This document shows positions 57,007 through 64,000 of a DNA stretch of 64,000 nt, piece after piece. The notes under the pieces were generated by a model. The model saw nothing but the letters and a program-made list of their open reading frames with translations. It ran no database searches and was not told the origin of the DNA. Made by a program: the position numbers and the translations under genes. Source of the DNA: Pseudisothecium myosuroides. Taxonomy: Eukaryota; Streptophyta; Bryopsida; Hypnales; Lembophyllaceae. The DNA lies in assembly GCA_951799445.1 (NCBI GenBank), contig OX637290.1:29382987-29446986 (forward strand), given 5' to 3'. The first letter of the stretch is position 1, and each line of letters starts with the position of its first letter.

Positions 57007-59319
57007 ATGGGGTTGTATGATCACCAGACAACTGCTCTCGTAATCCTAACAGTGTGCATGACCCATGGCAGTTCCATCCTTGTGGAAGCTCAAAACACCA
57101 GCTTTAGCTACCTCACCTTCAACTCCCCAGACAATTTCTCAATGGTGGACGACGTTCAATATTATGGAGTCACAAACTCATTTCTTTTGAACTCGGGGGG
57201 ATACTCGCTGGGAATTGGCAGTTGCGCGAGGTTGTACTACGAAGACAAAGTGAGGATGAAGGATGCCGCATCTGGTGCAGCGGCTTCTTTCAGCACCAGT
57301 TTCACATTCTCCATCACAGGTTTATACTACTGGAGTGATGACAATGGATATCTTCATGGGGACGGAATGGCTTTTACATTCAGTAAGAACAATAGTGTTC
57401 AGGGGGATACGGACGGTGGCGGAGGGTTATGCTTTAGGAAAAGCGGATAGCAATACTCAATTCTTTGCCGTAGAGTTCGACACCTTCCTAAACACAGGGC
57501 ACAATGACTCTAGCGACAACCATATCGGGGTCGACGTTAACACCGTGAACTCCACATGGTCGTACAATCTTTGTGGTGGCACGCTAGTCAATTGCACGTA
57601 TCTTGTCAACGGTGGCTCCTTCACTGCGTGGATCGATTATGATAGTCCGTCCCAGAAGCTTGACGTGTACTTTGCTCGTGGCTCCCTGATCAACTACGTT
57701 CCCAAACCGCCTAAGCCTGTAATCCAGGCAAAAGTACCCTTAGCCAACCTTTGCGATGAAGACATGTACGTTGGCTTCAGCGCAAGTATCGGAGTCTATA
57801 ACGAGGCTCACAAGATTGAAGCTTGGCAGTTTGCGTCCTCTGGACTGCCTGAAGTGGTTGCTCCGAAAAATCCAGTACCAGCTCCTCAAGGGGAAGAAAG
57901 GCCGGTATAATTGCTGGGGTCTCTGCTGGAGTTGGTGCACTGCTGCTGCTTGTAGGGATAGTAATTGCAAAGCGGCGGAGGAGAGCATCTCACATCAAAC
58001 AAGGTACAAAGTTTAATCTCGTCGACCAAAACCTTGTGCCGCGGGTGTTCACGTACAAAGAGCTCAGCAAGGCGACCAAGAACTTCAGCAGAAGTGAAAG
58101 GCTTGGAAGCGGTGGATTTGGAGCGGTGTACAAAGGGGTTCTCCCTTCCGGTGCCCTGGTAGCAGTGAAACGGATGCGACATGAGAGCAAGCAAGGCGAG
58201 GAGGGTTTCCAGGCAGAAGCCGCCAGCCTCAGCCAGATTCGGCACAGGAATTTGGTGCAGCTCCGAGGATGGTGCCACGAGGAGGAGCAGCTGATGCTTG
58301 TGTATGACTTCATGTGCAACGGCGGCTTGGATGAGTGGCTCTTCCAATTTCCTGAACGAAATGCGAAGGCTCAGTTATTACGTTTGCACTTGGCGGAGTC
58401 CCTCCCTCTCATGCTGCGCCACTCCATTCTCAGTGGGGTCGCCGCAGCGCTAGCACACTTGCACGAGGAATGCAAGCAATGCGTGTTGCATCGGGACATC
58501 AAGTCCAGCAACGTCTTGTTGGATGAAGACTTGAATGCGTACTTGAGAGATTTTGGACTTGCCCGACTCATTGACCACCAAAAGATGGAGAAGACGACCA
58601 TGATGGCAGGAACTTTGGGCTACATGGCCCCGGAGATGCCAGCAACAGGGAGAGCCACAAAGGAATCGGACGTGTACAGCTTCGGCGTCCTGATGCTCGA
58701 AGTGATGTGTGGGATGCGGCCGCTTGACGTGAGCGCCATTGAGCGCGGGGATGGCACATTAGTGTACAGGATATGGCATGCACACGAAACTGGTAATATA
58801 CTTCTGTTGGTGGATCCAAAACTTGGGACCTTTCCATCTCCGGATGCAGATCCCTATGGTGGAATCGAGATGCAAGAGGCGTCAGGTTTGTTGCTTTCCG
58901 AGGAAATTTATGATTTGAACCCCTCGACGAGGCACACTTCCAATGCGGCAATAGAAGACCAGAAGATGGTGACGAATCTGCTTCACTTGGGTCTTCTGTG
59001 CTGTCACCCTAATCCCGAAGATCGACCACCCATGCGACTCGTGTCCCAGTGGCTGCAGGCTTCCGAGAGTATGGAGATGTTACTGCCGCCTTTGCCAAGA
59101 TGTAAACCGCAAGCGTGGTATTCCCGGCCTGGATTCTCTCACATGGCAATGATACGTTCGACTTCAACGTCTTTGACTTCTGACAATGTCCAGGATGCTG
59201 GGCAAGGATCATCCCAATCTACTCTGCCTACCTCGGATGCTTCGGTCGGGGAGCAAGCGAGTATCCAGGCGTCCGTCGCCACGATCTCTTCATCACATTG
59301 GGTTTATTCTGGTCGCTAA
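57007..59319 (+). pseudogene. L-type lectin receptor kinase, copy 3, with two compensating frameshifts
   Basis: Same architecture as the 780-residue gene at 26815. The frame is open from the shared start MGLYD (57007) to 57450. An extra T in the TTT at 57433-57435 moves the lectin coding into the next frame, where it stays open to about 57860 with well conserved sequence (VEFDTFLNTGHND, then EAWQFASSGLP). A second change of +2 bases between 57845 and 57875 restores the first frame (SRGRKAGIIAG...), which runs through the membrane segment, kinase and C-terminus to 59319. The lectin Ca-site Phe, Asn, Asp and His are kept. In the kinase the Gly before DFG is Arg (LRDFGLARL), while the VAVK lysine, HRDIKSSN and DFG remain. 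As written no full protein can be made, although a kinase frame exists from 58036. Possible assembly errors; otherwise a young pseudogene. Confidence 0.85.
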
Positions 59320-59719
59320 GCACAATTAATCCAGCGTTGAATTCAATCTGTGTTGCTGTACCTTGTTGAGTTTAACTGACTGTCGATTGCCTACCCATTT
59401 GAATGCAAGCTTGCATCTCCATTCTGATCCTCTCAATCAAGGCATGTTGATTTTGTAAATCTTCCCTTGTCGATCCATTTCGTTGCCATTTCTGAGCAGA
59501 GACCCATAACTACAGAACATGAAGTCAATCTTATAAGTTCTCGAAACTCAAGAAGCAATTTCTGAACTCAAAAACAGACCGAGAGTCCGTCTGTGTGCAC
59601 AGCAGCTGCTCCTGTGACTAAGACATTGCTCACCACAGATCCATGCCTGAATTTAATTCCAAGTAATCGAATTTGCTAATGCCCAAGTGCTCAAATATTA
59701 AAAAAGAAAAGAAAAAAGG
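59320..59719. other. 3' flank of LecRK copy 3
   Basis: The first 90 bases match the copy 1 3' flank, and the rest partly matches 29200-29600 downstream of copy 2 (TCAAAAACAGA, GATCCATGCCT). No gene. Confidence 0.5.
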
Positions 59720-61350
59720 ATGAATGGTTACACAGAACTATAACCTCAGTAATGTCAGCTCAACACCTCTTCACATGCATGATGCGGATGATTACGTGAG
59801 AAGACCCGGAACTGATTAAGCAGCTCAATTTTAAACTCAACGTGCTGGCCTATCGACAATTCATATTTCTTTGAGAAAATAGCTTCATGAGTTTCAAGAC
59901 TTGCATGCTTGAAATACAATTTCAGCTTCAGATGGAGCTTCACATGCTCAATCCATCTTGACCTCAACCCATTTCCGCTGAAGCCTGTAGAAATGTCAAT
60001 GTCAATGGAGGATTCAGCATCTAGCCCAAGTTCATCTAGAGCACTCTCAATTAACGTAGTCAATAAATTCGAGCCTGGATTCTGCCTGGAACGAAAACCA
60101 TACCAAGAGACTTGGGTTACTGACACTCTTGATCACAAGCCCAACCATGACGGTCAAGGGAAGAAGTACTTTAGCCAACGTTGCATTTGGACTAATACAG
60201 GTGGAACTCAAAGTCGATGGTTCTGCCATTTCTTGAACTTCCAAAACGTTGTCACAAAGCAGCTCTAAGTATTCACCGCAGATGAATTGGCTACACGCGG
60301 TTAGGTTATCCCAATACCTCAACTTCAGATTCATTAACACAAGGTTACTTGTGACTTCAAATAGTAACTGAGGCCAATATTCCGCAAGCTATCATTCCAA
60401 TGATCACATTGCATATGTTATCTAACCTCAAGGAGAACAAGATTTCAACCAGCATAGGCAAATCGTGAAACCAAAGGGGTGAATGTCGCTGAGGACACGT
60501 GATTTTACATCGAAAAAAATTCCGTCACATCAAAAGAAAGGTTTTAAAATGAACACATCAAAGACCCGTGTTTTCTAAACCCACTGTAGTAATATAGAAT
60601 AACCGGTATTTTTCCAGAGAGCACCTCAAATGACATGTAAATCTTGACAGATGCTCATCAAAAAATCCAGTGGAGGTACTAAGTAACTTGTGGAGCATCA
60701 CCACGGAGTGTGAAATCATCAGGCACTGAGACTCCGAAAGATGCAACTGATTTGTCACCGTGCCGCAGCAAGGACTCTAGGGCTAACGTCAGAACCAGTA
60801 GGCCCAACTACAAGTGACTTAGATTCTTGCTATGCATTGCATTTGAGGTTTAGGCAATCATGTAACAGATAAGAAATGAAACCTCGTCAAAGAAAAGACA
60901 AACTCGTCGAGAAATGCACATACTGCGAGCACAGTAGGAAACTTGTAAATCTTCTGAGGCACTTAGCACGTGGATGAGAGATATGTAGCGCTTAGCAGTA
61001 ATTAACCTGTTATGAACGGCACAAAAATCTTGCTCTGGATTTCAAATGTAACGGCAAACATAGAGTCCGATCCACATGTTTATCACAGAGCTCTGATCTC
61101 CAGTGAAAATCTCAGATGAAAAGTTCAAAGAGAACTAGGAAATATGTAACCGAACTTGCATTAAATCCAAGTAACTCATCAAAATACTTGAAGTGATTTT
61201 TAATTTGCGATGTTAAGTAGCGTAAAAACGAGCATAAATATAAGAAGCTGGAGAAATGACAATCTGAAAACTCAAGATTATTAAAACGAGGAGTCCACTC
61301 GAATCAGCAATACTGTCCTCAAGAAAATTAGCAGGGGCATTCCAATTCAT
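59720..61350. repeat. Downstream arm of LecRK unit 3, paralogous to 30870-32400
   Basis: Collinear long matches with the copy 2 arm, including the segment at 60850-61330 against 31940-32390. Segment 60219-60328 is inverted between the two. Confidence 0.85.
59755..60126 (-). CDS. Small unrecognised coding fragment (open in this copy only)
   Basis: A 123-codon minus-strand frame. The part from about 60060 downward looks like real protein: DAESSIDIDISTGFSGNGLR, then an alternating hydrophobic/charged stretch (VKLHLKLKLYF, FSKKYELSIGQHVEFKIEL) typical of beta strands, ending HACEEVLS before TGA. Upstream on the same strand another frame (60047-60340) overlaps it, and TTTTCGTTCCAG near 60083 could be a splice acceptor, so this may be the last exon of a longer gene. 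The paralogue at 30912-31240 is broken. I do not recognise the family. Confidence 0.35.
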   Translation of the reverse strand: MSVTQVSWYGFRSRQNPGSNLLTTLIESALDELGLDAESSIDIDISTGFSGNGLRSRWIEHVKLHLKLKLYFKHASLETHEAIFSKKYELSIGQHVEFKIELLNQFRVFSRNHPHHACEEVLS

Positions 61351-62279
61351 CAAATGAAGGAAGTGGCTATCACCTCATTCAGTTAACGTCCGCAACGTTT
61401 TGAACTTCTGAACTTAAAACTTTAATTGCGCAAATGCGTACATGCAGTTACTGCGTCACTCAACATTCTGACAGGAAGGTGATAATCTCGCCGCCACTGA
61501 CTGAAAATGAGCCTCAGAAAATGATTGAGAAAGAAATTCCAAGACAGCTAATCTCAAAGAAAACTCCCAAGCTGCAATGGAGAAGCAGAGAGCACGCACT
61601 TGACGGCTATGGAGGCCCCGGTACAAAATCAAAACCTTAAATGAGCAAGAATATCGAAGAACTTGTTGGCAAGGCAGTCTCCAGGAATTGCTCTGATCAG
61701 GAGGCCAAACCGCATTCTCAAGGGACGATCGAAATTTTGATTTAAGGCCAGAACTTGAACGTCAATTTTTTTAGGTCCTACAACTTGAAATAAAAATCTA
61801 TATTTTCAAGCTAGTTTTTAGAGTTTTGTATGGTATAGACATTCCATTCATCGAGCACAGACTCTTTACAATGTACTAACCAGAATATGCTCAGTGTATG
61901 ATAGAAAAATATATTGAATCATTGGTATCTTCCCTATAGATGTAAATCTCAATTTTTGGTGTAGAATCATGCCAATTTAACAAAACCAAAGATCTTGTTG
62001 TGTGTATCAGTACTTTTGGAATAGGAAACATTATTCATGTTTTAAGGTAATTAAATGAATAGGAAATTATTGGCAATGGATTAGAGCAATCATAGTGGTC
62101 ATTCTTCAATTGTAAGTCCACTCCCGGTTCTTGGGTATGAAAATTGAGCATTAAATGCAAGCTTTAGCACAAATATTCTCTTTAGTACAACAGAAATTAT
62201 ATTTTTGTGGTTGATTTGCACTTTCCTAATAATACATTATCTATTCATCTTCAAAATAGTTCATTGGCATCCTCATAGA
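61351..62279. other. Intergenic; no supported gene
   Basis: The frame at 61434-61640 lacks recognisable features. A single copy of the promoter-like 61 bp unit lies at 61834-61880. Confidence 0.4.
61834..61880 (+). repeat. Distant single copy of the LecRK copy 2 upstream repeat
   Basis: TATAGACATTCCATTCATCG followed by AGCACAGACTCTTTACAATG and TACTAAC aligns with TAGACATCCCATTCACCAAG and the rest of the 26398 unit. Confidence 0.55.
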
Positions 62280-62282
62280 TAA

Positions 62283-62668
62283 GAGCATCCCCACATCTAA
62301 TACGTGGAACGAGGGCGCCAAACAAGGAATTTTTGTTGGTTGGTGTGCTGTCATTTCGATTGAAGAGTTAGGCCCCCGCGGGAAGACTTGCAAAGTGGCC
62401 AAAAGGTGCACCATACTTATTATTTTATTGTTTTAAGAAGAATCTCTTTGACTTGTAAAGAGAAGCTTTCAAAAGGTGGGATTCAAAAGATTATTAAATA
62501 GCTTGGTGAGCCGCGTTCAAGAGTCTCCATTTGCCGATGCCTTCTTCATTTTTGGAAGTGGCCGGGCATATTTTTGCCCTTGGCAAACGTGCCGTGGGGC
62601 AATTTCTAAGCCACAGCTTGCCCATTGCCTGTGTTTAGTGCCTTTGGCAAGTAGCTGTGGCGATGCTC
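62283..62668. mobile_element. 386 bp PIF/Harbinger-type MITE
   Basis: The termini GAGCATCCCCAC and GTGGCGATGCTC are flanked by TAA at 62280-62282 and 62669-62671. The overlapping frames at 62476-62715 (plus) and 62517-62708 (minus) are within it and are rejected as genes. Confidence 0.8.
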
Positions 62669-62852
62669 TAAGATACCTTTTGCTCTTGCACACTAAGAGA
62701 CATGCCATTGGCTAGATCCTAAAATAGCAATTTGCACGAATGGGGCACACAAAGTCTTGGACACAGTGTCTTGCCGGAGGAATTTTTAACGGGAATTTTT
62801 AACGGGCCACTGGAGATGTTTTACTGCATTACTGTAACTGATCGTAACGCTC

Positions 62853-62935
62853 AGTGACGCCGAGTGACGCTCCAGTGACGCTCCAATGTCGCTCCAGTGA
62901 CGCTCCAATGTCGCTCCAATGTCGCCGATGTAGGC
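62853..62935. repeat. 11-bp tandem repeat
   Basis: About seven units alternate between GTGACGCTCCA and ATGTCGCTCCA. On the minus strand this reads as a repeated (L)ERHW/GDIGA-like pattern, but no gene is supported. Confidence 0.85.
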
Positions 62936-63149
62936 TCTATTTGAATAAGAGCATGCTGCAAGCCCGCTGTGGTTTCCGGAGATTCTGTGTGGACTCACCT
63001 CAGAGTGCGTTTTCTGTTCCCGCAATTGCAGAGATGACATCCACTTGTTGGAACTTTATTCATCCCGTAGCTGACTGATTGTCGGTGTGGGAAGTACGAC
63101 ATAGTTCATATCTTCACTGGTTGAGCTCATTCAATGCTGCAGCGCGAGA
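62936..63149. promoter_or_regulatory. Possible upstream region of a gene starting at 63150
   Basis: Less AT-rich than most of the window and free of recognised repeats. Called only because of the possible exon that follows. Confidence 0.2.
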
Positions 63150-63213
63150 ATGAGGGTCGACAAAGCTGAGAGCGTAGTGGTGGATACTTTACACCCCGTG
63201 GAGATCGAGAATG
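63150..63213 (+). CDS. Possible first coding exon of a gene continuing beyond the window
   Basis: ATG at 63150 opens MRVDKAESVVVDTLHPVEIE, and at 63214 the sequence GTATGT gives a good plant splice-donor match after AATG. The frame continues open to 63377, but that part loses protein-like character and is T-rich like an intron. No acceptor or second exon is identifiable before the window ends. The product is unknown. Confidence 0.3.
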
Positions 63214-64000
63214 GTATGTGGGTTTTTGAGATTTCTATCACTTGGTGGTCGATCGGTTGTGTTTGTGATGTTCCATGTTCCCTGTCGATGGGCGTGGCTA
63301 ATTCTCCTCTCGTTAGTCTCCATCAATTGTGTGCGACGACGTATCTGGTTTGGGACAATCAATTCAGTGAACTGTAATTCCATTCTTCAGTTTTGCATTG
63401 TCTCTGGAAATGTGAAACATCGTGTGATCAGATTGTCGTTGCGTACCATGAACCTTGTTACAGTCTTTTAAAACTGTTTTTGTATGGAAAACAGGGATGC
63501 TACAGTAGGTTCTGGCGTCATGGATATATTCTCGTACCTTGCTTGCAGAACCCGAGTATAGCGAGAGGCAGGTCTGATGTTAGACTGCAAGGGTTTGTTT
63601 TGGAGTGACGATTTTAGGGTTTGCAATACAGGCAGGGAACCCATCCCCGTAGCATTCCGCTGTTCTGAGTGGTTTTCATTATCAGAATGGAAATTTTTTG
63701 GTGTCTTTCCCCGTTTGAAGTAGTAGGTTCAATCACAAGCCACTACTATCCTTGAGCTATGAATTTTACATCTCACGAAACATCTTTAATTGTGATAGAA
63801 ACTAGACGTTGTCTCATTTCTTACAAATCACACTTCAGGGTGACTCTTGCGTTGTAATTGAGTGACTTTTTAGCCCGTAGGAAAGAAACCCCACGCAAAT
63901 TGGTTTGCTATCTTAGTAGCAGACCTGAAGTGCATTGCTCGGGATGACCATACCAAGTGTATTGCCGAAATCTCTTTGGTTTTGGCACTTCTCTTCTTTT
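63214..64000. other. Possible first intron or intergenic DNA at the right edge
   Basis: T-rich, no recognised repeats; short overlapping frames on both strands (63189-63383 minus, 63211-63471 and 63393-63608 plus) are unsupported. Confidence 0.3.

Noticed and set aside
57437..57860. An intron explaining the frame changes in LecRK copy 3
   Set aside because: The segment encodes conserved lectin sequence, so removing it would delete the metal site; the indels are better explained as frameshifts or sequence errors.
62476..62715. 79-codon plus frame beginning MGFKRLLNSL
   Set aside because: It lies mostly inside the TAA-flanked MITE at 62283-62668 and runs out through its right terminal repeat.
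1..64000. tRNA, rRNA, riboswitch or CRISPR features
   Set aside because: No cloverleaf consensus boxes, rRNA segments or regularly spaced spacer arrays were noticed on reading; a dedicated scan such as tRNAscan would be decisive.

Overview
The window looks like nuclear DNA from a land plant. It holds three related L-type lectin receptor-like kinase (LecRK) genes without introns, set in AT-rich, repeat-dominated DNA full of short transposable elements that carry plant-type target-site duplications (TAA, TA, TTAA). A decayed piggyBac transposase is also present. Such elements are not a common feature of seed-plant annotations, so a non-seed plant (bryophyte, lycophyte or fern) is a reasonable guess, but only a guess. 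I see no rRNA, tRNA, CRISPR array or organelle genes, and very little confident coding sequence outside the LecRK copies and transposase remains.

The host genes form a dispersed array of three same-strand LecRK units. Copy 1 (14183-16482) is broken by a nonsense codon in the lectin domain and a 1-base deletion after the kinase core. Copy 2 (26815-29157, 780 aa) is the only intact reading frame. Copy 3 (57007-59319) has two frameshifts that cancel each other. Copies 1 and 3 share about 1.5 kb of upstream sequence. Copies 2 and 3 share about 1.5 kb of downstream sequence that includes a small unrecognised minus-strand coding fragment. The unit was therefore duplicated as a block and later split by insertions. 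The kinase halves are nearly identical even at silent sites while the lectin halves differ more, which suggests gene conversion.

The rest is mostly mobile DNA. The main theme is a large population of TTAA-targeted elements with ends like CCCCTAAAG or CCCTTAAATG (piggyBac-like, mostly MITEs). A nest of elements at 44571-55448 carries a pseudogenised piggyBac transposase with its DDD residues and cysteine-rich tail still readable. That nest contains a 5.2 kb TG...CA element flanked by GATG (46127-51357) and a PIF/Harbinger-type MITE (53977-54607), which itself contains a small piggyBac MITE (54250-54470). Other families are TAA-flanked GAGCATC MITEs, a TA-flanked MITE, a (T)AAGGTAG(GAGG) family, long foldback elements, and a Tc1/mariner transposase relic (21692-22310, minus strand).

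Several insertions are supported by an empty site in a paralogous copy inside the same window: the TA MITE and two other insertions upstream of copy 1, and a 984 bp element at 35840. The window is therefore a record of block duplication followed by element insertion. The right edge (63150 onward) may hold the first exon of another gene.
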